NCBI RefSeq assembly: GCF_023156535.1 | Contig: NZ_JALNMH010000001.1 | Location: 186,001-250,000, forward strand | Direction: 5' to 3' | From: Pseudomarimonas salicorniae | GTDB taxonomy: Bacteria; Pseudomonadota; Gammaproteobacteria; Xanthomonadales; Xanthomonadaceae | Length of the DNA stretch: 64,000 nucleotides | Shown here: piece by piece, positions 17,798 to 27,278 of the stretch | Layout: each line of letters opens with the position of its first letter | Position numbering within the stretch: position 1 is the first letter of the stretch | Made by a program: the position numbers and the translations under genes | Notes under the pieces: model-generated | What the model was told of the DNA's origin: nothing | The model's database searches: none | Seen by the model: only the letters and a program-made list of their open reading frames with translations

Positions 17798-18712
17798 CTA
17801 TCGGGCCAGCCGCTGCGCCCGCTGGCGCAGCACCAGCACATTCCCAAGCAGGACCAGGACCAGGCCGCCGACCAGGAAGGGCGTGATCAGCAGGCCTTCA
17901 AGCAGGCCCGAGAGCAGCAGGGCAATGACCGGGGTCAGCACGGCGCTGTAACCGGCGCGCACCGGGCCCAGCTCGCGGACCACGTTGAGATACAGCGCGA
18001 AGGCCAGGATCGAGCCGATCACCGACAGGTACACCAGGCTCAGCGCGTAGGCCGGGGTCCAGACGATCTGCCAGCCCTCGCCGCTTAGCAGCGCGGCCAG
18101 CACGGCCAGCACGGCGCCGACCATGAAGCCCCAGAAGTTCATCGCGAACAGCGAGGCGCCGCCGCTGATCAGCCGGCTGGACAGCACGTTGCCCAGGCCT
18201 ACACAGATCGCTCCACCGAGGGCCAGGCCGACGCCGAGCAGGCGCTGCGGCGGTGCCGCGCCGGTCTGCACCGGCAGCAGGACCAGGGCCAGGCCGGCCA
18301 CGCCCAAGGCCGCCGCCAGCCACAGCCGGGGCGGCGAACGCCGGCCGAGCAGCAGCGGCTCCAGCAGCAGCGAGACCACCACGTTGAAGGCGAACACCAG
18401 GGCGACCAGGCCCGAGGCGATATAGGCGGTGGCGCTGTAGGCGAACAGGTAGTTGATGCCGCACACGCACAGGCCCTGGACGAGGATCAGCGGCCACAGA
18501 CGGCGCGGAATCCCCAGCGGCCGACGGGTGACCAGCATCCAGGCGGCCAGGGCCGCGGCGGCCAGGGCGAAGCGCAGCGCCACCGAGACGAACTTCGGCG
18601 TGCCGTTGAGCTGTTCATGGATGGCGTACCAGGTGCTGCCCCAGATCAGGGTCATGCCGGCAAACGCCCACAGGGCGAGGCCGCGCGGGGGCGGCAGGAG
18701 GGGGCTGCTCAC
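17798..18712 (-). CDS. DMT-superfamily EamA transporter
   Basis: This 304-residue inner-membrane protein has about ten helices in two EamA repeats (first half beginning LWAFAGMTLIWGSTWYAIHE, second half LLGVGLALGGAICVGLGNVL). Proteins of this family export amino acids, purines or other metabolites; the substrate here cannot be read from sequence. The GTG at 18712 is chosen because a GAGAG site lies 7 nt upstream and the first helix begins shortly after. It is divergent from aroQ. Confidence 0.85.
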   Translation of the reverse strand: MSSPLLPPPRGLALWAFAGMTLIWGSTWYAIHEQLNGTPKFVSVALRFALAAAALAAWMLVTRRPLGIPRRLWPLILVQGLCVCGINYLFAYSATAYIASGLVALVFAFNVVVSLLLEPLLLGRRSPPRLWLAAALGVAGLALVLLPVQTGAAPPQRLLGVGLALGGAICVGLGNVLSSRLISGGASLFAMNFWGFMVGAVLAVLAALLSGEGWQIVWTPAYALSLVYLSVIGSILAFALYLNVVRELGPVRAGYSAVLTPVIALLLSGLLEGLLITPFLVGGLVLVLLGNVLVLRQRAQRLAR

Positions 18713-18863
18713 GGGATCTCTCTTCGGGCGGAAGGATCCCGCCGAGGCTGTGGAAGCTTGACAGCCTTCACGGATGCTTGCCAGCAAATTCCGGCGAACA
18801 TCGGCCAACTGGACAGGAACGCACGCTTGTCCGACACTGGCGCGCCTTCCGGGAGGGGAAGCG

Positions 18864-19313
18864 ATGTCACGGATACTGGTCCTGCACGGGCCCAATCTCA
18901 ATCTGCTTGGTGAGCGTGAGCCCGAGGTCTACGGGCGAGCCACGCTGGCCGATATCGATGCCGGCCTCGTCGAGGCCGCGAAGGCGGCTGGCCACGCGCT
19001 GGAGTCGCTGCAGAGCAATGCCGAGCACGTGCTGGTCGAGCGCATCCACGCCGCCCGCGCGGACGGCACCGGGTTCATCCTGATCAACCCCGGCGCTTTC
19101 ACCCACACCAGCATCGCCCTGCGCGACGCGCTGGCCGGCGTCCGCATCCCCTTCATCGAGCTGCACCTGTCCAACGTCCACGCCCGCGAGCCGTTCCGCC
19201 GCCACTCGTATCTCTCCGACCTCGCGGTCGGGGTGATCTGCGGCCTGGGCGTCGACAGCTACCGGCTGGCGCTGGCTGCGGCGATCAGCCGGCTGGACGC
19301 GGCGGCCGCCTGA
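18864..19313 (+). CDS. aroQ: Type II 3-dehydroquinate dehydratase AroQ
   Basis: This 149-residue enzyme converts 3-dehydroquinate to 3-dehydroshikimate in the shikimate pathway. Motifs are complete: [17 protein letters not shown] with the catalytic Tyr, [17 protein letters not shown], and [20 protein letters not shown] with the catalytic His. GGGAGGGGAA lies 4 nt before the ATG. The aroQ-accB-accC order is the classical gammaproteobacterial arrangement. Confidence 0.97.
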   Translation: MSRILVLHGPNLNLLGEREPEVYGRATLADIDAGLVEAAKAAGHALESLQSNAEHVLVERIHAARADGTGFILINPGAFTHTSIALRDALAGVRIPFIELHLSNVHAREPFRRHSYLSDLAVGVICGLGVDSYRLALAAAISRLDAAAA

Positions 19314-19365
19314 CCCTTTCCACCCATCCCACCGGGACCCCACCGGATCTGCCCACGAGATGCCC

Positions 19366-19851
19366 ATGGACCTTCGCAAGATCAAGAAGCTCATCGACCT
19401 GCTGGAAGACTCGAACCTGACCGAGATTGAAATCCGCGAGGGCGAGGAATCGGTTCGCCTTTCCCGGGCCATGGCCCAAGCCCCGGTGACCCACTACGTC
19501 GCCGCTCCGCCAGCCGCTGCGCACCACGAGGCGCCGCGCCCGGCCCAGGGCATGACCTCGCCCACCGAAGCCGCCACCGGCGGCCGCGCGCCGAGCGCGG
19601 GCAGCGGCCTGCCCGAGGGCCACGTCGTCCGCTCGCCGATGGTCGGCACCTACTACGCCTCGCCCAATCCCGAGTCCCCCGCCTTCGTGAAGGTCGGCCA
19701 GAGCGTCAAGGCCGGCGAGACCCTCGGCATCATCGAGGCGATGAAGATGTTCAATCCGATCGAAGCCGACGTATCCGGCACCGTCGTCGCCATCCTGGTC
19801 GAGAACGGCCAGCCGGTGGAGTTCGACGAGCCGATGTTTGTGATCGGCTGA
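19366..19851 (+). CDS. accB: Biotin carboxyl carrier protein of acetyl-CoA carboxylase
   Basis: This 161-residue protein carries the biotin that shuttles carboxyl groups in the first step of fatty acid synthesis. The start [14 protein letters not shown] is the family start; an ATG two codons earlier is less likely. A Pro/Ala linker (about residues 40-85) leads to the biotinyl domain (about 87-161) with Lys127 in [11 protein letters not shown] as the biotinylation site. The BirA that would modify it is encoded at 45268-46011. The 91-bp gap to accC holds a strong stem-loop. Confidence 0.97.
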   Translation: MDLRKIKKLIDLLEDSNLTEIEIREGEESVRLSRAMAQAPVTHYVAAPPAAAHHEAPRPAQGMTSPTEAATGGRAPSAGSGLPEGHVVRSPMVGTYYASPNPESPAFVKVGQSVKAGETLGIIEAMKMFNPIEADVSGTVVAILVENGQPVEFDEPMFVIG

Positions 19852-19870
19852 TGCCGAGGGCTCAGGTGCC

Positions 19871-19924
19871 AGGGCTCAGGGCTCAGAAGAGCTCGCGCTC
19901 CGGCTTTTCTGAGCCCTGAGCCCT
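19871..19924 (+). other. Perfect 18-bp stem-loop between accB and accC
   Basis: AGGGCTCAGGGCTCAGAA (19871-19888) pairs perfectly with its complement at 19907-19924 around an 18-nt loop. Each arm contains an internal GGGCTCA duplication, and a partial extra copy (GGGCTCAGGTGCC) precedes it. No T-run follows, so it is not a standard terminator. It may adjust the accB:accC ratio through mRNA processing or partial termination, or it may be a mobile repeat. Confidence 0.75.
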
Positions 19925-19942
19925 GACTACTAGGCCCTTGCA

Positions 19943-21310
19943 ATGCTAGACAAAGTCGTCATCGCCAACCGCGGCGAAATCGCCCTGCGCATCCTGCGCG
20001 CCTGCCATGCGCTGGGCATCAAGACCGTGGCCGTGCACAGCACGGTCGACCGCAACCTCAAGCACGTGGCCATGGCCGATGAATCGGTGTGTATCGGTCC
20101 ACCGCCTTCGGCGCAGAGCTACCTCGACATCCCGGCGATCATCGCCGCAGCCGAGGTGACCGATGCGCAGGCTATCCATCCCGGTTACGGCTTTCTCTCC
20201 GAGAACGCCGACTTCGCCGAACGGGTGGAGAAGTCCGGCTTCATCTTCATCGGCCCCAAGGCCGACACCATCCGTCTGATGGGCGACAAGGTCGAGGCGA
20301 TCAAGGCGATGAAGGCCGCGGGCGTGCCCTGCGTGCCGGGCTCGGGAGGACCGCTCGGCGAGGACGCCGCGGAGAACCTGCGCATCGCCCGCGAGATCGG
20401 CTATCCGGTGATCATCAAGGCCGCCGGCGGCGGCGGCGGCCGCGGCATGCGCGTGGTCCGCACCGAGGGCCACCTGCACAGCGCGATCACCACGACGCAG
20501 AGCGAGGCCAAGGCCGCGTTCGGCAATGCCATGGTCTACATGGAGAAGTTCCTCGAGAACCCGCGCCACGTCGAGATCCAGGTGCTGGCCGATGGCCAGG
20601 GCAATGCGATCCACCTCGGCGAGCGCGACTGCTCGATGCAGCGCCGGCACCAGAAGGTGGTCGAGGAGTCCCCGGCCCCCGGCCTGACCGCCGAGCAGCG
20701 CGCCGAGATCGGCAAGGTCTGCGTCGAGGCCTGCCTTCGCATCGGCTACCGCGGCGCCGGCACCTTCGAGTTCCTCTACGAGGACGGCCGCTTCTACTTC
20801 ATCGAGATGAACACGCGCATCCAGGTCGAGCACCCGGTCACCGAGCTGGTCACCGGCATCGATCTGGTCCGTGAGCAGCTGCTGATCGCCGCCGGCAACA
20901 AGCTGTCGATCAAACAGAGCGACGTGGTCCTGCGCGGCCACGCCATCGAATGCCGCATCAATGCCGAGGACCCGGACAGCTTCATGCCCTGCCCCGGCCT
21001 GATCAAGCACTTCCACGCCGCCGGCGGCCCGGGCGTGCGGGTCGACTCGCATATCTACGAAGGCTATCGCGTCCCGGCCAACTACGACTCGATGATCGGC
21101 AAGCTGATCGTCCACGGCGCCGACCGCGCCCAGGCCATCGCCCGCATGCGCGTTGCGCTCTCCGAGATGGTCGTCGACGGGATCAAGACCAATATTCCGC
21201 TGCAGCAGCGGATCATGGCCGACGTCGGCTTCCAGCAGGGCGGGATGAACATCCACTACCTCGAGAAGCGGCTGAAGGAGCAGAAGGAGCGCGGTATCGA
21301 TCTTGGGTGA
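19943..21310 (+). CDS. accC: Biotin carboxylase subunit of acetyl-CoA carboxylase
   Basis: This 455-residue ATP-grasp enzyme carboxylates the biotin on AccB. Visible motifs are [15 protein letters not shown] at the start, [15 protein letters not shown], the glycine-rich loop [13 protein letters not shown], the biotin-carboxylase signature [19 protein letters not shown], and [18 protein letters not shown]. Length is normal. The stop codon lies inside a long hairpin (21307-21357). Confidence 0.98.
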   Translation: MLDKVVIANRGEIALRILRACHALGIKTVAVHSTVDRNLKHVAMADESVCIGPPPSAQSYLDIPAIIAAAEVTDAQAIHPGYGFLSENADFAERVEKSGFIFIGPKADTIRLMGDKVEAIKAMKAAGVPCVPGSGGPLGEDAAENLRIAREIGYPVIIKAAGGGGGRGMRVVRTEGHLHSAITTTQSEAKAAFGNAMVYMEKFLENPRHVEIQVLADGQGNAIHLGERDCSMQRRHQKVVEESPAPGLTAEQRAEIGKVCVEACLRIGYRGAGTFEFLYEDGRFYFIEMNTRIQVEHPVTELVTGIDLVREQLLIAAGNKLSIKQSDVVLRGHAIECRINAEDPDSFMPCPGLIKHFHAAGGPGVRVDSHIYEGYRVPANYDSMIGKLIVHGADRAQAIARMRVALSEMVVDGIKTNIPLQQRIMADVGFQQGGMNIHYLEKRLKEQKERGIDLG

Positions 21311-21357
21311 ATCGAGACGCTTGCGAGCTGCCGGTGGCAGCTCGCGTCTCGATTCAC
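21307..21357 (+). terminator. Long hairpin spanning the accC stop codon
   Basis: GTGAATCGAGAC (21307-21318) pairs with GTCTCGATTCAC (21346-21357), and inside it GCGAGCTGCC (21323-21332) pairs with GGCAGCTCGC (21336-21345). Only a 4-nt bulge breaks the stem. The accC stop TGA is within the left arm. There is no T-tract, so termination, mRNA stabilisation or a repeat origin are all possible. Confidence 0.55.
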
Positions 21358-21514
21358 GGGCGAAGCAGGATGCGCAGCCCCGGAGCCGACTTGGTGAGGC
21401 CTGGATGGCCGAACCTAGTCGGCTTGCCGCAACCGCCCCCGCGGTCTCTTTCAGAATCCTGTCGATCGACCGGTCTTGGCAACCAATGCCCACCTCCCCG
21501 AGCAACCTGTAACC

Positions 21515-22414
21515 ATGCCCCACCTCGAACTGACCCTGCGCTGCCGCGAGGCCGAGCAGCACCGCTACGAGCACGCACTGGAGGACGTCGGCGCGCTGGC
21601 CGTCACCCTGCTCGACGCTGACGCCGAGACGCCGAACGAGCGCGCCATCCTCGAACCCGGCGTCGGCGAGACGCCTCTCTGGGCCGAGATCACCCTTAAC
21701 GCCCTGTTCGACCACCAGTGCGACCGCGAAGCCATTCTGTTGGCGCTGGAAGCCTTCGATGCCGACCTCGACCTGTCCTCGGCCTGCTGGCGCGAGGTCG
21801 CCGACCAGGACTGGGAGCGGGCCTGGCTCGACCAGTACCAGCCGATGCAGTTCGGTGAGCGGCTTTGGATCTACCCCTGGAACATCGAACCGGAAGGGCT
21901 GGCCGCGGGAGCCGTGGTGCTGCGTCTCGACCCGGGGCTCGCCTTCGGCAGCGGCACCCATCCGACCACCGCGCTGTGCCTGCAATGGCTGCAGGAGCAG
22001 GCGCTCGCCGATACGCATGTACTCGACTTCGGCTGTGGCTCGGGGGTCCTTGCCATCGCGGCGCTGAAGCTGGGCGCGGCGCGTGCCGACGGCATCGACA
22101 ACGATCCGCAGGCCCTGGCGGCCAGCCAGGACAATGCGGATCGCAACGGCGTCGCCGATCGACTGGCGCTGTTCGATCCGGAGTCGGCGCCCGACCGCAG
22201 CTACCCGGTCGTGGTGGCGAACATCCTCGCCGGCACCCTCGATACCCTGGCCGAGGTGATTGCCGCACGCTGCGAGGCAGGCGGACGACTGGCGATGTCG
22301 GGCATCCTCCACGGCCAGCACGAGGCGCTTCTCGAGCGCTTTGCGCCATGGTTCGAGGACTTCGCGGTTGCCCGCCAGGAAGACTGGGTGCGGATCAGCG
22401 CCCGCCGTCGCTGA
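21515..22414 (+). CDS. prmA: Ribosomal protein L11 methyltransferase PrmA
   Basis: This 299-residue enzyme trimethylates ribosomal protein L11 with S-adenosylmethionine. An N-terminal substrate-recognition domain (about residues 1-60) is linked to a Rossmann methyltransferase with VLDFGCGSGVLAIAALKLGA, the acidic GIDNDPQALAAS, and the NPPF-type motif here reading VVANILAGTL. GLAFGSGTHPTTALCLQWL is a PrmA hallmark. The ATG at 21515 gives the family start. It lies 204 bp after accC. Confidence 0.95.
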   Translation: MPHLELTLRCREAEQHRYEHALEDVGALAVTLLDADAETPNERAILEPGVGETPLWAEITLNALFDHQCDREAILLALEAFDADLDLSSACWREVADQDWERAWLDQYQPMQFGERLWIYPWNIEPEGLAAGAVVLRLDPGLAFGSGTHPTTALCLQWLQEQALADTHVLDFGCGSGVLAIAALKLGAARADGIDNDPQALAASQDNADRNGVADRLALFDPESAPDRSYPVVVANILAGTLDTLAEVIAARCEAGGRLAMSGILHGQHEALLERFAPWFEDFAVARQEDWVRISARRR

Positions 22415-22423
22415 GCCGGCCGC

Positions 22424-22429
22424 TACACT
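22424..22429 (+). promoter_or_regulatory. Possible -10 box of the DUF3426 gene (leaderless)
   Basis: TACACT ends 7 nt before the ATG at 22437, so transcription would start at or next to the start codon. No convincing -35 box is seen. Confidence 0.25.
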
Positions 22430-22436
22430 TGCCGCC

Positions 22437-23159
22437 ATGCTGACCCAGTGCCCGCACTGCGCCACGGTCTATCCGGTCGAGGCCGAACAGTTCCTGCCTT
22501 CCGGCGGGCGGGTGCGCTGCGGAGTCTGCTCGCGCGAGTTCGATGCGCTCGAGCGCCTGCGCCACGGACCGCCCGAGGCCGAAGCGCCGATCCTCGATCC
22601 TGAGCTCGCCGAACGCCAGGGCGAGCTGTTCGCCGCGGCCGCCGCCGATGGTGAGGATGCGAGCGTACCCCGCTTCGCCCAGCGCTTTGGGCCGCGGCTC
22701 GGCACTGCCGGACTGTGGTGGATCGGGGCGACGGTGTTGGCGGTGGTCCTGGTCCTGCAGATCCTTCTTGCCGAGCGACACCGGCTGGCCACCGACCCCG
22801 AATGGCGGGCGGCCTACGAGACCCTCTGCGGCGCGCTGGGCTGCTCGCTGCCGCCGTGGAAGGACAGCGCCGCGCTGCAGCTGCTGAGCCGCGAGGTGGG
22901 CCCGCATCCAAGCGAGGAGGGCGGTCTGCTGGTGACCGCGAGCCTGCGCAACAACGCACGCTGGGCGCAGCCGCTGCCGATGGTCGAACTGACCCTGGCC
23001 GACATCGACGGCCAGGTGGTCGCAATGCGCCGATTCCAGCCCTCGGAGTACCATGTCGGCGACACCCGGCAGCTGGCGCCGGGACAGACCACGAGCCTGC
23101 GGCTGGAAATTGCCGACCCCGGCAGCCAGGCCCTGGCCTTCGAGTTCGCCTTCCACTGA
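22437..23159 (+). CDS. Zinc-ribbon, DUF3426 membrane protein (MJ0042-type N-terminus)
   Basis: This 240-residue protein begins with a zinc finger ([11 protein letters not shown] ... [16 protein letters not shown], residues about 4-38). An acidic linker follows, then one membrane helix ([19 protein letters not shown], about 92-112) and a periplasmic DUF3426 domain ([18 protein letters not shown] ... [18 protein letters not shown]). The arrangement prmA - this gene - fis is conserved in many gammaproteobacteria. The molecular role is not established. Confidence 0.85.
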   Translation: MLTQCPHCATVYPVEAEQFLPSGGRVRCGVCSREFDALERLRHGPPEAEAPILDPELAERQGELFAAAAADGEDASVPRFAQRFGPRLGTAGLWWIGATVLAVVLVLQILLAERHRLATDPEWRAAYETLCGALGCSLPPWKDSAALQLLSREVGPHPSEEGGLLVTASLRNNARWAQPLPMVELTLADIDGQVVAMRRFQPSEYHVGDTRQLAPGQTTSLRLEIADPGSQALAFEFAFH

Positions 23160-23275
23160 TCCGATCGCCCGCCGCGCATCGGGAATCCCCTGATTTGCAC
23201 TCGCCAATGAGACGTGGCGGGTCTACACTGCCCCTCCGCCAGTGCGCGGTGGCTCACCGAACACAAAGCTTCCCG

Positions 23276-23533
23276 ATGCGACCCAGAAATTCCTCTTCCG
23301 CGGCATCCTCGCCGCTGCGCGAGCATGTTGCCCACGCTGTCCAACGCTACCTGTCCGACCTCGGGGAAACCGTGGACGGTGACCTGCGCGCGTTCGTGCT
23401 GAGGGAAGTCGAGGAGCCGCTGTTCCGCGAGGTCATGAACCACTACGAAGGCAACCAGACCCGCGCCGCTGCTGCCCTCGGCATCAACCGCGCCACCCTG
23501 CGCAAGCGACTGCGCGACCTCGGACTCGACTGA
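23276..23533 (+). CDS. fis: Nucleoid-associated DNA-bending protein Fis
   Basis: This 85-residue protein has the Fis layout: a variable N-terminus, dimer helices ([17 protein letters not shown]), and the C-terminal helix-turn-helix [28 protein letters not shown]. Fis bends DNA and controls rRNA operons, replication and recombination. It is shorter than the E. coli protein (98 residues) at the N-terminus. Composite palindromic copy 2 follows. Confidence 0.95.
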   Translation: MRPRNSSSAASSPLREHVAHAVQRYLSDLGETVDGDLRAFVLREVEEPLFREVMNHYEGNQTRAAAALGINRATLRKRLRDLGLD

Positions 23534-23560
23534 CGCCCCCCGCGCATCGGGGTGCGGAAT

Positions 23561-23692
23561 GGGCGCGAAGTTCGCATTCGCCCCGGTCCCGCTGTAGGAG
23601 CCAGCTTGCTGGCGATAGTCGCCCCGGATGGGACGATCGCCAGCAAGCTGGCTCCTACATTCGGGTGTTGTGGAAGGTCTTCTTCGCGCCCG
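23561..23692. repeat. Composite palindromic element, copy 2 (REP core 23593-23659)
   Basis: The element starts with GCGCGAAGTTCGCATTCGCC (23563-23582), contains the TGTAGGAG...CTCCTACA inverted repeat, and ends in GGAAGGTCTTCTTCGCGCCC. It is almost identical over its full 132 bp to the copy at 59411-59541. It fills most of the fis-purH gap. Confidence 0.88.
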
Positions 23693-23731
23693 AACCGGAC
23701 CATGGTGTACGGCCGACTTTGGCATGGCCGC

Positions 23732-23737
23732 TATAAT
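23732..23737 (+). promoter_or_regulatory. Candidate -10 box of purH
   Basis: A perfect TATAAT lies 29 bp upstream of the purH ATG, after the palindromic element. No good -35 hexamer is found at standard spacing. An operator for PurR is not recognisable by eye. Confidence 0.35.
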
Positions 23738-23766
23738 CCGCGGCCCCGCTGCCAAGGACTCCCGCC

Positions 23767-25338
23767 ATGACCGCCGACCGCCAGCCCATCCGCCGCGCCC
23801 TGCTCTCGGTCTCGGACAAGGACGGGCTGCTTCCGCTGGCCACGGCGCTGCGCGCGGCAGGGGTGGAGCTGCTCTCCACCGGTGGCACGGCGCGGGCGCT
23901 GCGCGAGGCGGGGCTGACGGTGCGCGACGTAAGCGAGCTGACCGGATTTCCCGAGATCATGGACGGCCGGGTCAAGACTCTGCACCCGAAGGTGCACGGC
24001 GGCCTGCTCGGTCGCGAGGCACTGGATGCCGAGGTCATGGCCGAGCACGGCATCGCCCCCATCGACCTGCTTGTCGTGAACCTCTACCCCTTCTCCGCAA
24101 CGGTCGCGAAGCCGGACTGCAGCTACGCGGACGGCGTCGAAAACATCGATATCGGCGGCCCGGCGATGCTGCGGGCGGCGGCCAAGAACCATGAGCGGGT
24201 GACCGTGGTGGTCGACCCGGCCGACTACGTCGAACTGGGCGAGGCCCTGGTCGCAGGCGGCACCAGCGCGGCCCAGCGCCGGCGCTTTGCGGCCAAGGCC
24301 TACGCCCACACCGCGCAGTACGACGGCCAGATCGCGATGTGGCTGTCGGCGCGTGCCGAGGACGCCGGGCAGCCTGCCGTCTGGCCGCAAAGCTTCCACG
24401 CCAGCTTCAGCCTGCGCTCGGCGCTGCGCTACGGCGAGAATCCGCACCAGCGCGGCGCGCTGTTCGTGGAGGCCGGCGACCTCAGCGGCACCGTCGCCGG
24501 CGCCCGCTTCCTTCAGGGCAAGGAGCTGTCCTACAACAACCTCGCCGACGCCGACGCCGCGCTGTCCTGCGTGCGCCAGTTCGATCGGCCGGCCTGCGTC
24601 ATCGTCAAGCATGCCAACCCTTGCGGCGTTGCCGTGGATGCCGACATCGGCCGCGCCTACCAGCGCGCCTACGCCACCGATCCGACCTCGGCCTTCGGCG
24701 GCATCATCGCCTTCAACCGCACGCTGGACGCGGCAACCGCGAAGGCGATCATCGACCAGCAGTTCGTCGAGGTGGTGCTGGCGCCGGCGATCGATGCCGA
24801 GGCCCTGCCGGTGTTCGCGCGCAAGCCCAACGTCCGGGTGCTGGAGTGCGGCGGGCTGGAGACGCAGCGCGCGGGCCTGCACCTGCAGCGCATCGATGGC
24901 GGCCTGCTGGTGCAGGACCGCGATATCGACCGTCTCGGGCTGCCCGAGCTCAAGGTGGTCAGCGCCAAGGCGCCCAGCGAGGCCCAGCTGGCCGATCTGC
25001 TGTTCGCCTGGAAGGTCGCCATGCAGGTGAAGTCGAACGCGATCGTCTACGCCCGCGATGCACAGACCGTCGGCATCGGCGCCGGCCAGATGAGCCGCGT
25101 GGTCAGCGCCAGGATCGCCGCCCTAAAGGCCGAGGAGGCCGGGCTTGAGGTCGCCGGGGCAGTGCTGGCCTCGGATGCCTTCTTTCCCTTCCGTGACGGG
25201 ATCGATGCGGCGGCGCAGGCGGGGATCAGCGCGGTGATCCAGCCGGGTGGCTCGATGCGCGATGCCGAGGTGATCGCCGCGGCCGACGAGCACGGCATGG
25301 CGATGGTGTTTACCGGGGTCCGCCACTTCCGGCACTGA
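23767..25338 (+). CDS. purH: Bifunctional AICAR transformylase / IMP cyclohydrolase
   Basis: This 523-residue enzyme performs the last two steps of IMP synthesis. The IMP cyclohydrolase domain (about residues 1-195) has [26 protein letters not shown] and [12 protein letters not shown]. The transformylase domain (about 200-523) has [39 protein letters not shown] and the C-terminal [21 protein letters not shown]. The last 29 bp overlap the convergent GGDEF gene. Confidence 0.97.
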   Translation: MTADRQPIRRALLSVSDKDGLLPLATALRAAGVELLSTGGTARALREAGLTVRDVSELTGFPEIMDGRVKTLHPKVHGGLLGREALDAEVMAEHGIAPIDLLVVNLYPFSATVAKPDCSYADGVENIDIGGPAMLRAAAKNHERVTVVVDPADYVELGEALVAGGTSAAQRRRFAAKAYAHTAQYDGQIAMWLSARAEDAGQPAVWPQSFHASFSLRSALRYGENPHQRGALFVEAGDLSGTVAGARFLQGKELSYNNLADADAALSCVRQFDRPACVIVKHANPCGVAVDADIGRAYQRAYATDPTSAFGGIIAFNRTLDAATAKAIIDQQFVEVVLAPAIDAEALPVFARKPNVRVLECGGLETQRAGLHLQRIDGGLLVQDRDIDRLGLPELKVVSAKAPSEAQLADLLFAWKVAMQVKSNAIVYARDAQTVGIGAGQMSRVVSARIAALKAEEAGLEVAGAVLASDAFFPFRDGIDAAAQAGISAVIQPGGSMRDAEVIAAADEHGMAMVFTGVRHFRH

Positions 25339-27076
25339 GCGCCGGGCCCTGCGCAAGCAGGGCCTCGAGCGGTTCGGGGATGTGCAGGTGGTGGCCCTGC
25401 AGCCAGCGCACGCCGGCGGCGGCCAGCCAGTCGGCATCGGCTGGGCTCTCGATGCCGCAGGCCACGCTGTCGGCGCCCAGCGCCTCGGCCAGCCTCACGG
25501 CGGACTCCACCATCGCCCGATCGATCAGGTCGGCTGCGCCGGCGCGGACCATCCGTGCGTCAAGCTTGAGCTGGCTCAGTGGCAGTCGGCGCAGCCCTTC
25601 GATCGCCGCCACACCGCCGCGAAAGCGATCGACGCCGATTCGCGCGCCGCTCCGGTGGATCTGTCGTGCAAACTCGAAGCTGTGAGGATAGCCGCCGACC
25701 AGCACGTCCTCCCCGATCTCGAACAGCAGTCGAGCGGCGCGGGTCGGATCGGACTCCAGCCGCGCCAGAAGCGCCTGTGAATAGTCGGAGGAACGCAGCG
25801 TCTGCTCGCCCAGATTGAGCTGCAGGCGCAGCCCCGGGTGCCTATCCAGCAGGGCCCATGCGCGGTCGAGCACCCAGCTGTCGATCCGCGGCACGAGGCG
25901 CAACTGGGCCGCCATGCCGAGCACCTGCGCGGCACGCAGACGCTGCCCGCCGTCCTGTCCGCAGGGGAGACGAAGCAGCAGCTCGAGCGGCCCGGCCTCG
26001 TTGCCCCGCGAGGGCAGCAGACGTTGGGCGTCCAACGCGAGCGCGCCGGAGGCGGTCGCGGCCTGCAGCAGGTCGCGCAGCTCGTCGAGCCCGGCATGGA
26101 CGGCCGCATCGGCAGCCGCCGCGCTGACTGTCGAGACCCGGTTGCGCCCGCCGCGCTTGGCCGCGTAGCAGGCGGCATCGACCTCGGCGAGCAGCTGCTC
26201 GGCGTCCATCTCGTCGCTGAAGAAGTCCAGGGCGCCGACGCTGGCAGTGACCCGGTAGGACTGCCCCTGCCAATGGAAATCCAGCGCGTCGACGGTCTGC
26301 CGCAGCGATTCGGCGATGCGCTCGGCCACCTCCATGCCACATTCCGGCAGCAGCAGCACGAACTCGTCGCCACCGAAGCGGACCAGCAGGTCGCCGCGGC
26401 GCACCAGCGGGCGCAGTCGCGCGGACAGCTCCCTCAGCAGCTCATCGCCGGCGGCGTGCCCAGCGTGATCGTTGACCGCCTTGAAGTGGTCGAGATCGAC
26501 GAACAGGACCGCATGCGGCCCGGCGGTATCGCCGGCCATCAGATCGCGCAACCGACGCAGCAGGGCCCGGCGGTTGGCCAGGCCGGTCAACGCATCGTGC
26601 TCGGCCTCGTGCTGCAACTGGCGGCTGGCGCGCTGCGCCTCGCTGACATCGCGGATGACCAGCAGGCTGGCGTGCAGATGGCCACCGTCCCTGAGCGGCA
26701 GCAGGGTGAGCGAAATGTCGCGCAACCGCCCATCGGGGCAGCGCAGGCGTGGCGCGCCGGAGGTGGCGGGGGGATCCGAGCGGTACGGGAGGGTCGGGTC
26801 CAGGCGCAGCGGCGCGCCCTCGGCATCCACCAGATTCAGGACCTTGTCCAGTGTCTGGCCAAGCGCCTGTCGGGCCCCGTCGCCGAGCAGCTTCTCGGCG
26901 GCCGGGTTGAGCCGCTGCACCCGACCGTCGGCGCTGCACAGGATGACCGCATCGGAGATCTCGCCGAGCAGCGCCGCGTGGACGTCGTGCAGGTGGCGCA
27001 GGCCCGACAGGGCGGCGGCCTCGCCCGAGGCCTCCGCTGGTCGCTCGCGTTCCCTGATCGGCGCCTGGTCCTGCAT
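25310..27076 (-). CDS. PAS-GGDEF-(degenerate EAL) diguanylate cyclase
   Basis: This 588-residue cytoplasmic protein has a PAS domain (about residues 25-145; [20 protein letters not shown]), a GGDEF domain (about 155-320) with intact [12 protein letters not shown], and an EAL-derived domain (about 335-570). That last domain lacks the EAL motif (LELLLRL) and reads VDRFRGG where DDFGTG is expected and ACGIES for AEGVET, so it should not hydrolyse c-di-GMP. Cyclase activity is likely. The ATG at 27076 has GGAGGGC upstream. Its C-terminal codons overlap the end of purH on the opposite strand. Confidence 0.85.
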   Translation of the reverse strand: MQDQAPIRERERPAEASGEAAALSGLRHLHDVHAALLGEISDAVILCSADGRVQRLNPAAEKLLGDGARQALGQTLDKVLNLVDAEGAPLRLDPTLPYRSDPPATSGAPRLRCPDGRLRDISLTLLPLRDGGHLHASLLVIRDVSEAQRASRQLQHEAEHDALTGLANRRALLRRLRDLMAGDTAGPHAVLFVDLDHFKAVNDHAGHAAGDELLRELSARLRPLVRRGDLLVRFGGDEFVLLLPECGMEVAERIAESLRQTVDALDFHWQGQSYRVTASVGALDFFSDEMDAEQLLAEVDAACYAAKRGGRNRVSTVSAAAADAAVHAGLDELRDLLQAATASGALALDAQRLLPSRGNEAGPLELLLRLPCGQDGGQRLRAAQVLGMAAQLRLVPRIDSWVLDRAWALLDRHPGLRLQLNLGEQTLRSSDYSQALLARLESDPTRAARLLFEIGEDVLVGGYPHSFEFARQIHRSGARIGVDRFRGGVAAIEGLRRLPLSQLKLDARMVRAGAADLIDRAMVESAVRLAEALGADSVACGIESPADADWLAAAGVRWLQGHHLHIPEPLEALLAQGPALSAGSGGPR

Positions 27077-27238
27077 GCCTGCCCTCCGGGCCCGGGTGGG
27101 CCGGGGCGGAAGGCCCCGGAGTCCCGAGCGCGGAGCATGCCACAGTTCAAGCGGACGGGGGAGGCAAAAAGCCCGGCCGCCCGGCGCAAACGTCTGGCAT
27201 GTCAGGCGCTTATCGGCTCGACAGGTCAAACCTCGCCC

Positions 27239-27252
27239 GCCGGTTAACCGGC
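27239..27252. other. Perfect palindrome between trpS and the GGDEF gene
   Basis: GCCGGTTAACCGGC is a perfect 14-bp inverted repeat in the 202-bp gap between the trpS stop and the start of the GGDEF gene. It may be an operator; nothing else in the gap is recognisable. Confidence 0.3.
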
Positions 27253-27278
27253 GCCGTGCAGTGCCCGGCGGTGCCGGC

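Noticed and set aside
18758-18790. Promoter with perfect TTGACA upstream of aroQ
   Set aside because: No acceptable -10 hexamer lies at 16-18 bp; the nearest AT-rich hexamer is 21 bp away.
19946-22465. 839-codon minus-strand frame across accC and prmA
   Set aside because: It is fully antisense to two conserved genes and its translation has the low-complexity look of a codon-complement shadow.
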